Below, in pieces: positions 1 through 5,631 of a stretch of DNA of 5,939 nucleotides. The stretch spans positions 1 to 5,939 of the forward strand of contig JAKRSE010000373.1 of assembly GCA_022402505.1 (NCBI GenBank), in the 5' to 3' direction. The notes under the pieces were generated by a model. That model worked only from the letters and a program-made list of their open reading frames with translations, did not search any database and was not told the DNA's origin. The first letter of the stretch is position 1; the number at the start of each line of letters is the position of its first letter. The DNA comes from Fimbriimonadaceae bacterium. GTDB lineage: Bacteria > Armatimonadota > Fimbriimonadia > Fimbriimonadales > Fimbriimonadaceae. A program made the position numbers and the translations under genes.

Positions 1-905
1 CCGTCACCGCCCCCTACTGCCCCAAGCGGATGCTGATCGTCGGCGGCGGCGCGGTCGGAGTGGAATTCAGCTACGTCTTCAACGCCCTCGGCTCGCAGGT
101 GAACGTCGTCGAAATGATGCCGACCCTCATCCCGCAGTCCGACGAGGACCTGGGCAAGGAGCTGGGCAAGATCCTGAAGCGTCAGGGCGTCAACGTCCGC
201 ACCAGCACCACCACCGAAAAGGCCGAGAAGGTCGCCGGCGGCTGGAAGGTCACCCTGAAGGCAGCCGACGGCAAGTCGGAAGAGGTGGAGGTCGATGTCG
301 TCCTGCTCGGCGTCGGTCGCAAGGCGAACACCGACGGGATGGGCCTGGAAGAGGTCGGCGTCAAGCTCCACCGGCGAGGGGTCGAAGTGGTGGATGACAC
401 GCTGGTCACCCACGTTCCCAGCATCCACGCCATCGGCGACGTCACCGGCCGCATCCAGCTGGCCCACGTCGCCTCGCACGAGGGCACGGTCGTCGCCGGA
501 AACATCGTCAACGGCACCAAGGAGAAGGTGCAGTACAAGGCGGTTCCGAACTGTGTCTACACCTCGCCGGAGGTTGCTTCGGTCGGGCTGACCGAAGGCC
601 AGGCCAAGGAGCAGGGGCACGACGTTTCGGTCGGCCGCTACGACTTCCGCGGACTGGGCAAGGCGATCGCCAGCGGCCACCAGGACGGCTTCGTCAAGGT
701 GGTGGTGGACAAGAAGTATGGCGAGGTGCTCGGCGTCCACATGATCGGCGCCCACGTCACCGACATGATCGGCGAAGGGGTGGTTGCCATGAACCTGGAA
801 GCCACGCTGGAGAGCATGACCTCCACCATCCACGCGCATCCGACGATGGCCGAGGCGATCCTCGAAGCCTTCGAAGACGCCGCCGGCCACGCGATCCACA
901 AGTGA
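1..905 (+). CDS. lpdA: Dihydrolipoyl dehydrogenase (E3), 5' end outside window
   Basis: This FAD-dependent disulfide oxidoreductase reoxidises dihydrolipoamide on 2-oxoacid dehydrogenase or glycine cleavage complexes and reduces NAD+, in the cytoplasm. The first complete codon is at 3, and 300 residues are visible. The FAD-domain start and the redox-active Cys pair lie upstream of the window. Visible in order: the NAD-binding Rossmann segment (MLIVGGGAVGVEF, nt 30 on), followed by an acidic strand end (VNVVEMMP); the second FAD-contact motif HAIGDVTG near nt 427; and the dimerisation domain ending in HAHPTMAE (about nt 829-855), which carries the conserved His and Glu of the active-site dyad. 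The C-terminus is normal for the family (GHAIHK). The ATG at 30 is internal to the Rossmann domain and is not the real start. The stop overlaps the next start codon (TGATG). The call is secure; which complex it serves cannot be told from this window. Confidence 0.95.
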   Translation, partial: VTAPYCPKRMLIVGGGAVGVEFSYVFNALGSQVNVVEMMPTLIPQSDEDLGKELGKILKRQGVNVRTSTTTEKAEKVAGGWKVTLKAADGKSEEVEVDVVLLGVGRKANTDGMGLEEVGVKLHRRGVEVVDDTLVTHVPSIHAIGDVTGRIQLAHVASHEGTVVAGNIVNGTKEKVQYKAVPNCVYTSPEVASVGLTEGQAKEQGHDVSVGRYDFRGLGKAIASGHQDGFVKVVVDKKYGEVLGVHMIGAHVTDMIGEGVVAMNLEATLESMTSTIHAHPTMAEAILEAFEDAAGHAIHK

Positions 906-1087
906 TGGAACGCCGGGTCCGCATCCTCTCGCCCGAAGAGGCGGCCCGGGAAGATCGGGAATACTGGGCATCCAAGACGCACCAGGAACGTCTGGATGCC
1001 CTCCTGGAACTCCTCCATGCCTGGACCCCCCAGCCTCCCCCCCGACTTGAGAGAACTTATCGAGTCGTTTCGATCCCGAAACGTTGA
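905..1087 (+). CDS. Small conserved protein of the type preceding DUF6036 nucleotidyltransferases
   Basis: A 60-residue, charged, mostly helical soluble protein with no signal peptide or membrane segment. Its pattern is VRxxSPEEAAREDREYW near residues 5-21, then a helix (QERLDALLELLH), then RLERTYRVVSIPKR at the C-terminus. From memory of the family, this matches short hypothetical proteins of roughly 60-75 residues encoded just before minimal-nucleotidyltransferase (DUF6036/AbiEii-like) genes in many environmental bacteria, which are presumed TA-like modules. Here the stretch between the helix and the RLERxYRVV tail seems about ten residues shorter than usual. The ATG at 905 overlaps the lpdA stop (TGATG), and no separate ribosome binding site is visible, so translation is probably coupled to lpdA. 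A GTG at 902 would add one residue. Its last 71 bases overlap the nucleotidyltransferase remnant in another frame. The function is unknown. Confidence 0.6.
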   Translation: MERRVRILSPEEAAREDREYWASKTHQERLDALLELLHAWTPQPPPRLERTYRVVSIPKR

Positions 1088-1133
1088 GTTCATCCTGGTT
1101 GGGCTTGGTCGTACAATAGGTGAGGCTCGATGA
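1017..1133 (+). pseudogene. N-terminal remnant of a DUF6036-like nucleotidyltransferase
   Basis: A 38-residue frame (ATG 1017, TGA 1131-1133) overlapping the end of the small gene before it. Residues 7-29 contain LPPDLRELIESF followed by VEFILVG. In my recollection this resembles the start of DUF6036-type nucleotidyltransferases, where a short helix leads into a strand ending in VGG just before the catalytic Gly-Ser and Asp motifs. After VG the match stops: the next residues are LGRTIGEAR and then a stop. No catalytic Asp pair follows in any frame I read. A full enzyme of this family is roughly 150-250 residues, so at most the first tenth remains. Its usual partner is the small protein immediately upstream, which supports the identification. 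The break lies near nt 1100. The stop overlaps the next ATG (ATGA at 1130-1133), possibly by chance. Confidence 0.45.
1112..1125 (+). promoter_or_regulatory. Possible -10 box and ribosome binding site for the 1130 ORF
   Basis: TACAAT at 1112-1117 matches the sigma70 -10 consensus at five of six positions. No convincing -35 hexamer sits 16-18 bases upstream. AGGTGAGG at 1118-1125 resembles the 3' half of a strong Shine-Dalgarno sequence and lies about 5 bases before the ATG at 1130. The -10 box is too close to the start for a promoter to give a transcript carrying this Shine-Dalgarno, so the two elements compete as interpretations. The ribosome binding site is the more believable one. Confidence 0.3.
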
Positions 1134-1423
1134 AAGAGGATACCCCCAATCCAGCCCCACAGAACCTCGATCCGGAGACGATCAGGGCCATCCAGGAAGG
1201 CCTGCGGATCGCGGAGGAGGACGCTCGTAGATGGACGCCCGAAGAGGTCCGCGAGTACGCAAGGGCGAGGGCCATTTCAGCGCGGAGCAACATGGAACTG
1301 GGTAGCGCCAAAGAGCGTTTTGTCGGGCGCTTGGGCGTTGGCAACTCAGTCGGCAGAGCAACACTCTCCGTCAGGGACCTCGGCTGCTCCTACCGATACT
1401 TCCGTCACACCGACTCAACGTGA
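1130..1423 (+). CDS. Antitoxin-like hypothetical protein with anomalous C-terminal half
   Basis: A 97-residue soluble ORF. The first half has the pattern LDPETIRAIQEGLRIAEE (residues 13-30) followed by WTPEEVREYARARA. This resembles short antitoxin-like proteins of the ETIxAIxEGLxxxExG...EEVR type, but no DNA-binding motif is clear enough to assign a superfamily. From about residue 49 (nt 1275) the helical, charged character is lost. The tail (SNMELGSAKERF through RYFRHTDST) looks like non-coding sequence read through to a chance stop. No toxin gene follows. The start is supported by AGGTGAGG just upstream. The 3' end overlaps the tail of the - strand effector-like gene by 9 bases. A likely reading is an antitoxin gene whose 3' end and toxin partner were replaced when the - strand gene arrived. 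The whole frame could also be non-functional. Confidence 0.4.
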   Translation: MKEDTPNPAPQNLDPETIRAIQEGLRIAEEDARRWTPEEVREYARARAISARSNMELGSAKERFVGRLGVGNSVGRATLSVRDLGCSYRYFRHTDST

Positions 1424-2596
1424 TGCCCTGATGTGATCGAGGGCCGCGATCATTCTGTATTTTAGCTGTTCGCGCATTTTGTCTAGCTCCCCCCGCTTGT
1501 AGAAAAGCACGTTCTGACTTTGGATATCAAACGGCAGCTTCTGCTCGCAACCCAGCTCTTCACAGGTCCACACAATCGGCTTCCCCAATGAAAGAGCATA
1601 GCCTGCCTCGAAACCGATGTTGAAGTTGTGATCCGTAAGATCGACGACGACAACGCTCGACATTCGGATCATTTTTAGAATCCTATCATCGATCCGATCA
1701 TTATGGGCAACGTCGATCACTCGCGTTATTGGACAAGAAATATTACTGCCTAAATCAAGTGAGCCATAGAGGTTGAAAAAAAGTTCGTCCATAGACTGCG
1801 TGAATCTGCAGACGAGAAACGCGCTATGAGAGGTCGCGCTCTTTCCATGAGACAGGCGATCTGCTTCAAGATACCCATCCGGCGTAACCAGAACCTGTGA
1901 ACCGAATTCGGCAGGAAAAACCCTTAAAGAGCCAGATTCTATCAAGAATTGCATGACCACGGGTATCTCCGAGTCCACCGAGTGGTGCGCAATCTCATGA
2001 AGAGAAATGTAACCAGGCAGTTCCTCGTTCCAAAATGTCCCTGGGTACGGATTCTGACTATAGTATGCGAAGATTCCAGCTCCAGGGCTTCTTTCTTGAT
2101 TCACCAAGTTGGCGAGTGTTCTCAGTGCTCGTGTCTTGAAATCGCAATCGTCCGCCTGGGCAACCAGCTCGTCAAACGTCCAGTTATTGTATCCCTCTAG
2201 GCGTTGGTCCTTGACAATGCGATCTGTTCTATCCTTCAAGAACAAGGCCGAGGTTCCAGAAGAGCCCCTGCCCTGAACGAGCAGGGTGCGAGCCACGGCT
2301 CGGGCCCGGTCAACGTTCTTTCTTGCTTGCAACGTTGGCGGCTGGACGTCAGGCTCGTTCGTCAACCAACTGTCAAGTGCCTCGTTACTGGCCGCCCACC
2401 AGCCTGCGGCTTCTTGAAACTTCCAGCAAGACTCGCCACGTTTCTCATGCAGAATTGGACGCCCGGTGAATGGTGACTCCTTGAACACACAGGCTATATA
2501 CCCTCGAAGATCCTCCCAGCTCAAGTCTGATGGATAACGACCTTCGAGGGCAGAACGCCAATTGTTAGGGTTCTCTCGTCGTCGGCGTTGGCACAA
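1415..2596 (-). CDS. Protein with C-terminal nucleoside 2-deoxyribosyltransferase/TIR-like domain, candidate defence effector
   Basis: A 393-residue soluble protein. Residues about 1-90 are unrecognised. Residues 90-245 look mostly helical and include a segment (VVMQFLIESGSLRV, 213-226) leading to VLVTPDGYLEADRL (235-248), similar to the small winged-helix-like linker that precedes this domain in related proteins. Residues 258-393 match the Nuc_deoxyrib_tr/TIR-like fold: strand AFLVCRFTQSMDELF, then RIDDRILKMIRMSSVVVVDLTD (helix and strand ending in D319), then GFEAGYALSLGKPIVWTCEE with the expected catalytic Glu at 330, then FDIQSQNVLFY. Related domains cleave N-glycosidic bonds of nucleotides or NAD and occur as effectors in bacterial conflict systems, so a defence role here is inference. 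The start is TTG at 2596. An in-frame stop lies at 2621-2623 and no ATG occurs before residue 215, so the N-terminus is uncertain. A weak AGGG lies just upstream. G+C is far below that of its neighbours. Confidence 0.75.
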   Translation of the reverse strand: MCQRRRRENPNNWRSALEGRYPSDLSWEDLRGYIACVFKESPFTGRPILHEKRGESCWKFQEAAGWWAASNEALDSWLTNEPDVQPPTLQARKNVDRARAVARTLLVQGRGSSGTSALFLKDRTDRIVKDQRLEGYNNWTFDELVAQADDCDFKTRALRTLANLVNQERSPGAGIFAYYSQNPYPGTFWNEELPGYISLHEIAHHSVDSEIPVVMQFLIESGSLRVFPAEFGSQVLVTPDGYLEADRLSHGKSATSHSAFLVCRFTQSMDELFFNLYGSLDLGSNISCPITRVIDVAHNDRIDDRILKMIRMSSVVVVDLTDHNFNIGFEAGYALSLGKPIVWTCEELGCEQKLPFDIQSQNVLFYKRGELDKMREQLKYRMIAALDHIRASR

Positions 2597-2670
2597 TGAA
2601 CCCTGTGTTCTGTATGAGATTCATTCTTGGCCCAACAGTGGTTTTGTCTAGCTCGTAGGAAGCCTCAAGC

Positions 2671-2699
2671 ATTGTGCGTTGGCGTGCCAAAAGTGGCAA
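2671..2699 (-). promoter_or_regulatory. Candidate sigma70-type promoter for the effector-like gene
   Basis: Read on the - strand, TTGCCA (2699-2694, five of six matches to TTGACA) is followed after 17 bases by CACAAT (2676-2671, four of six matches to TATAAT). It lies in the 105-base gap between the hicB-like stop and the TTG start and would give a leader of roughly 65-70 bases. The spacing is optimal but the -10 box is mediocre. Read-through from thrS and hicB is an alternative. Confidence 0.35.
2685..2698. repeat. Short inverted repeat, possible operator
   Basis: TGCCA and TGGCA, separated by four bases (AAAG on the + strand), form a 5-base palindromic arm pair overlapping the candidate -35 box of the effector-like gene, just past the hicB-like stop codon. 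The position would suit an operator, but arms this short occur by chance. Confidence 0.2.
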
Positions 2700-2701
2700 G
2701 T

Positions 2702-2851
2702 CTATGCAAGATACAGATGAATCGCCTCCTTGATTCCCTCAATGGCCTCCTCCCGAGTCTCGCCGGCCGAGGTGCAGCCGGGGAGTTCGGGGCACCAGAC
2801 TCCCCAGTCTCCCGTTTCCGCGTCCTGCTCCAGAACGACTCGCCACTTCAT
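2702..2851 (-). CDS. HicB-family antitoxin, C-terminally truncated, no HicA partner
   Basis: A 49-residue ORF (ATG 2851, TAG 2702-2704). It reads MKWRVVLEQDAETGDWGVW, then CPELPGCTSAGETREEAIEG, then IKEAIHLYLA. This is the HicB-like core: an antiparallel beta hairpin, the strongly conserved CPELPGCxSxGxTxEEA turn, and the following helix. HicB antitoxins sequester the HicA mRNA interferase. Members of this subtype usually continue about 20 residues past the ELYLE position with an acidic/Pro-rich tail and end near 70 residues; here a stop comes at once. No HicA-like frame was found on either side: downstream is the effector-like gene and upstream is thrS. The start lies 17 bases after the thrS stop with only a weak, badly spaced AAGG, so it may be translated by reinitiation after thrS. 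The G+C drop begins inside its 3' end, consistent with the tail having been lost at an insertion junction. Confidence 0.75.
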   Translation of the reverse strand: MKWRVVLEQDAETGDWGVWCPELPGCTSAGETREEAIEGIKEAIHLYLA

Positions 2852-2868
2852 GCCTTGATTCTACGCCC

Positions 2869-4734
2869 TCACAGCTCCGGCTGAATCCGCTCCAGGAAGC
2901 CGGCGAGGGTCATGGAGCCGAGGTCGGCTTCTTCTCCTCGGGCTCGAACACCCACGGTGCCGGCCTCGCAGTCCCGGTCGCCGCAGATCAGAAGGTAGGG
3001 GACCTTCTGCTTCGTGTTCTCTCGGATCTTCTTGCCGAGGGTTTCGCGGCTTTCGTCCACGCTGACCCGCAGGTTCGGACCGGTCCAGGCTCCCGGATCG
3101 GCGGCGACCTGCTCTCCTTCCGGAGCCAGGCCCAACACCGGGTAGCCCTGAAGGCGCTCGGCCACCTGGCGGGCATAGGCGACGTGGCGGTCGGCGATGG
3201 GCAGCACCGCCACCTGCACCGGCGCGAGCCAGAAGGGGAAGGCGCCGGCATACTGCTCGGTGAGCAGCCCGATCATCCGCTCCAGCGAGCCGAAGGGGGC
3301 GCGGTGGATCATGATCGGCCGGTGCGGCTTGCTGTCGTCGCCCGTGTATTCCAGCTCGAACCGCTCTGGCAGGTTGTAGTCCACCTGCACCGTCCCCATC
3401 TGCCAGTCGCGCCCGAGCGCGTCCTTGATGATGAGGTCCAGCTTGGGGCCGTAGAAGGCGGCGTCGCCGGGGGAGACCACATAGTCCAGCCCGACCCGGC
3501 GGCAGGCCTCGATGATGGCCTCCTCGCTCAGCCGCCAGTTGTCGTCATGGCCGATGTACTTGGCGTTCTCGGGGTCGCGGGTGCCGACCCGGGCGCGGTA
3601 ATCGTTGAGCCCGAGCCGCTTCAGGACCTGCATCATCAGGTCCACGACTCCGACGAACTCATCCAGCAGCTGATCCGGCCGGACGAAGAGGTGGGCGTCG
3701 TCTTGGGTGAATCCCCGCACGCGCAGCATCCCGGCAAGCTCACCCGACTGCTCGTAGCGGTAGACGGTGCCGAACTCGGCGTAGCGGATCGGCAGGTCGC
3801 GGTAGCTCCGCATCGCCGACCGGTAGATCTCGATGTGGAACGGGCAGTTCATCGGCTTGAGGATGAAGGTCTCGCCCTCCGGGTCTTCCATAAAGGGAAA
3901 GAGCTTCTCGCGGAAGGTCAGGATGTGGCCCGACTTCTCGTAGAGCTTGATCGAGGCGATGTTCGGGGTGACGACGCCCTGGTAGCCGCGCTTCACCTGC
4001 TCGTCCCGCAGGAACTGGTTCATCGTCTCCCGCAGAACCGTGCCCTTGGGCAGCCAGAGCGGCAGGCCCTGACCGACGACCGGCGAGAACATGAACAGCC
4101 CCAGCTCGCGGCCGAGCTTCCGATGGTCGCGCTTGGCCGCCTCTTCCAGGAAGGTGAGATAGCCCTGCAGGTCGTCCTTCGTTTCGAAGGCGGTGCCGTA
4201 GATGCGGGTGAGCATCTTGTTCCGCACGTCGCCTCGCCAATAGGCTCCGGCGATGCTCATCAGCTTGAAGTGGCGAACCTCCTTGGTCGATTCGACGTGG
4301 GGGCCGCGGCAGAGGTCGATGAAGAGCCGCTCCTTCCCCTGCTTGTCGGTGGCCCTCTGCTCGTAGAAGCTGATCGTCTGGCCTTCCGGCACGGCGTCGA
4401 GCAACTCCAGCTTGTAGCTGATGACCTCTTCGCCCTGGCCCAGACTGCACTCTTCGCGGATGATGCGGCGGGCGTCGTCGCGGTCCGTGGCCTCGCGGCG
4501 AACCAGGGGCATGTCCAGCTTGGCCAGCTCGCGCATCCGGTTCTCGATCCCGGCCAGATCGGCCTCCTTGATCGCCTCGGGGAATTCGATGTCGTAGTAG
4601 AAGCCGTTCTCGATCGGGGGGCCGAGAGTGAGCTTGGCGCCGGGGTAGAGTTCGGTGACTGCCTGGGCCATCAGGTGGGCGGCCGTGTGGCGGAGCCGGT
4701 AGAGATGCGATTCTTCGTAGGGTGCGGCGCTCAT
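2869..4734 (-). CDS. thrS: Threonyl-tRNA synthetase lacking the TGS domain
   Basis: Charges tRNA-Thr with threonine using ATP, and edits Ser-tRNA-Thr; cytoplasmic. The 621 residues from ATG 4734 begin directly in the editing domain, with the HxxxH site HTAAH at 16-20 and the matching DLCRGPH at 140-146. Then come the linker and the class II catalytic core: motif 2 region (VYRYEQSGELAG, LRVRGFTQDDAH) and motif 3 (GSLERMIGLL). The zinc ligands align with E. coli C334, H385 and H511 as C297 (PMNCPFH), H348 (DDAH) and H477 (MIHRAPFG). The anticodon-binding domain starts at about 503 (LAPVQVAVLPI). Oddities: the roughly 60-residue N-terminal TGS domain of the E. coli enzyme is absent, and residues about 530-551 form an insertion of around 20 residues. 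A TTG at 4755 would add 7 residues but would place the strong GGGAGG inside the gene, so ATG 4734 is preferred. It is divergent from the secreted-protein gene. Confidence 0.97.
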   Translation of the reverse strand: MSAAPYEESHLYRLRHTAAHLMAQAVTELYPGAKLTLGPPIENGFYYDIEFPEAIKEADLAGIENRMRELAKLDMPLVRREATDRDDARRIIREECSLGQGEEVISYKLELLDAVPEGQTISFYEQRATDKQGKERLFIDLCRGPHVESTKEVRHFKLMSIAGAYWRGDVRNKMLTRIYGTAFETKDDLQGYLTFLEEAAKRDHRKLGRELGLFMFSPVVGQGLPLWLPKGTVLRETMNQFLRDEQVKRGYQGVVTPNIASIKLYEKSGHILTFREKLFPFMEDPEGETFILKPMNCPFHIEIYRSAMRSYRDLPIRYAEFGTVYRYEQSGELAGMLRVRGFTQDDAHLFVRPDQLLDEFVGVVDLMMQVLKRLGLNDYRARVGTRDPENAKYIGHDDNWRLSEEAIIEACRRVGLDYVVSPGDAAFYGPKLDLIIKDALGRDWQMGTVQVDYNLPERFELEYTGDDSKPHRPIMIHRAPFGSLERMIGLLTEQYAGAFPFWLAPVQVAVLPIADRHVAYARQVAERLQGYPVLGLAPEGEQVAADPGAWTGPNLRVSVDESRETLGKKIRENTKQKVPYLLICGDRDCEAGTVGVRARGEEADLGSMTLAGFLERIQPEL

Positions 4735-4743
4735 GGCAGTGAA

Positions 4744-4749
4744 CCTCCC
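4744..4749 (-). promoter_or_regulatory. thrS ribosome binding site that decides the start
   Basis: GGGAGG on the - strand lies 9 bases before the ATG at 4734. It falls downstream of the alternative TTG at 4755 and so cannot serve it. This selects the shorter protein and confirms that no TGS domain is hidden in a longer N-terminus, because only about 80 bases separate the TTG from the divergent gene. Confidence 0.75.
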
Positions 4750-4836
4750 AGACAACGGGATCGGGTTTTCGAGGCTCAGTCTACCGGAGCGGTCGTTTGG
4801 GACGCTGCGAACCTCCGGGCCGGAGCGTCAGTCTGT

Positions 4837-5631
4837 ATGGGTGTGAAGATGCGTTGGGTGTGCTTGGCCGCGTGTGCGGCAGGGGCCGCGGCCGGGGCTG
4901 CGCAGGCGCCGGTTCAGTCGGCGGTCGGCCGGACCTTGGTCGCCAACGCGCTGGAAGGCCTTCAGGGAGCTCGAGGCATCTACCTTCGGGCCGAAGGAAC
5001 CGAGCGGCAGGGAGAGGTCAGCCGGGTGGTCACGGTGACGGCGGCCTTGGAAAGCGGGTCGATGGGCCCCCACCAATCCTCGTGGCTTGAGCTGAACGCC
5101 TGGCGGGACGGACGCCTCGTCCAGCGGCTGGCCGGAGACGGCACCACCCTCTGGAACTGGAGGCCGCTGCGCAACACCTACAGCTCGATTCAATATCAGA
5201 GCTCTGAGCGGCCGAGACCGGACCACCGGGCTTTGATGCTGGCGGGCGCGGGACGCTGGGCGGACCGCGACGCCGACTTTGCCGTCCGGATGCTCCGAGA
5301 CATCTTCTCCACCGGCGCGGGCCTCGCGGCTCGCTGGACCCCGTGGATCGGCGGCGAGCAGAACCCCTGGGTGACCTATGGCAACGGCACCGCGGACGTG
5401 ATCTTCCGCGCCGACCGGCTCGAAGCCCAGATCGCCTATCGCCTGGTGGACAATCGCCTCGGCGGCTACGACATCGGCCAGATCTGGTACGAGCGGGTGG
5501 ACCGCACGACCGGGGTGCCCACCCTTGTCCAGTGGCAGGCGACACTGCTGAAGGATGCGATTCCGACGGGCACGCAGTACGGCTTCCAGCCTCCGCGCGG
5601 GGCTCGAGTGGTCACGGTCCAGGGCGGCTGA
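4837..5631 (+). CDS. Secreted hypothetical protein, possibly LolA-like
   Basis: A 264-residue exported protein. The N-terminus has a charged start (MGVKMR), then an Ala-rich hydrophobic stretch to about residue 24, ending AGAAQA. This looks like a signal peptide. LAAC at residues 10-13 fits a lipobox, but the hydrophobic run before it is very short, so a lipoprotein is less likely. The mature part has alternating beta-type segments (GIYLRAEGTERQG, WLELNAWRDGRLVQRLAGDG, TTLWNWRPLRNTYS) and ends with YGFQPPRGARVVTV. That last feature recalls the FxFxPPxGAxVV ending of LolA/DUF2092-type periplasmic lipid-binding folds, which is weak evidence. GGAG at 4822-4825, 11 bases before ATG 4837, supports the start; ATG 4849 is an alternative. 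The same frame is open far upstream, antisense to thrS, because of high G+C; that part is not coding. Stop-to-stop adjacent to the antiporter gene. Confidence 0.75.
   Translation: MGVKMRWVCLAACAAGAAAGAAQAPVQSAVGRTLVANALEGLQGARGIYLRAEGTERQGEVSRVVTVTAALESGSMGPHQSSWLELNAWRDGRLVQRLAGDGTTLWNWRPLRNTYSSIQYQSSERPRPDHRALMLAGAGRWADRDADFAVRMLRDIFSTGAGLAARWTPWIGGEQNPWVTYGNGTADVIFRADRLEAQIAYRLVDNRLGGYDIGQIWYERVDRTTGVPTLVQWQATLLKDAIPTGTQYGFQPPRGARVVTVQGG

Noticed and set aside
1434..1463. Hairpin TGATCG/CGATCA followed by a T-rich run, as a + strand terminator
   Set aside because: The stem is only 6 bases with a 7-base loop and the T run is interrupted. It lies in the coding end of the - strand gene, so chance is more likely.
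1949..2476. Two + strand ORFs of 83 and 90 residues
   Set aside because: Both lie antisense within the effector-like gene, lack a ribosome binding site and show no recognisable motifs.
2597..2701. Possible HicA toxin remnant between the hicB-like gene and the effector-like gene
   Set aside because: All three - strand frames were read; none shows the HicA core around GSHxxxR or the following strand.
2627..2884. 85-residue + strand ORF
   Set aside because: It is antisense to the hicB-like gene and the end of thrS and resembles no family. The - strand reading has a clear HicB core.
3740..4450. 236-residue - strand ORF in another frame of thrS
   Set aside because: Its Arg/Ala/Pro-rich composition is typical of a shifted frame in a GC-rich gene, and the true frame is thrS.
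4741..4816. Repeated GAACCTCC in the thrS/secreted-protein intergenic region
   Set aside because: One copy is the complement of the thrS ribosome binding site. An 8-base match in GC-rich DNA is not enough to claim an operator.
3184..4836. Very long + strand open frame antisense to thrS, continuous with the secreted-protein gene
   Set aside because: High G+C removes stops from the antisense frame. The opposite strand encodes an unmistakable ThrRS, and the real + gene starts at 4837 with its own ribosome binding site and signal peptide.
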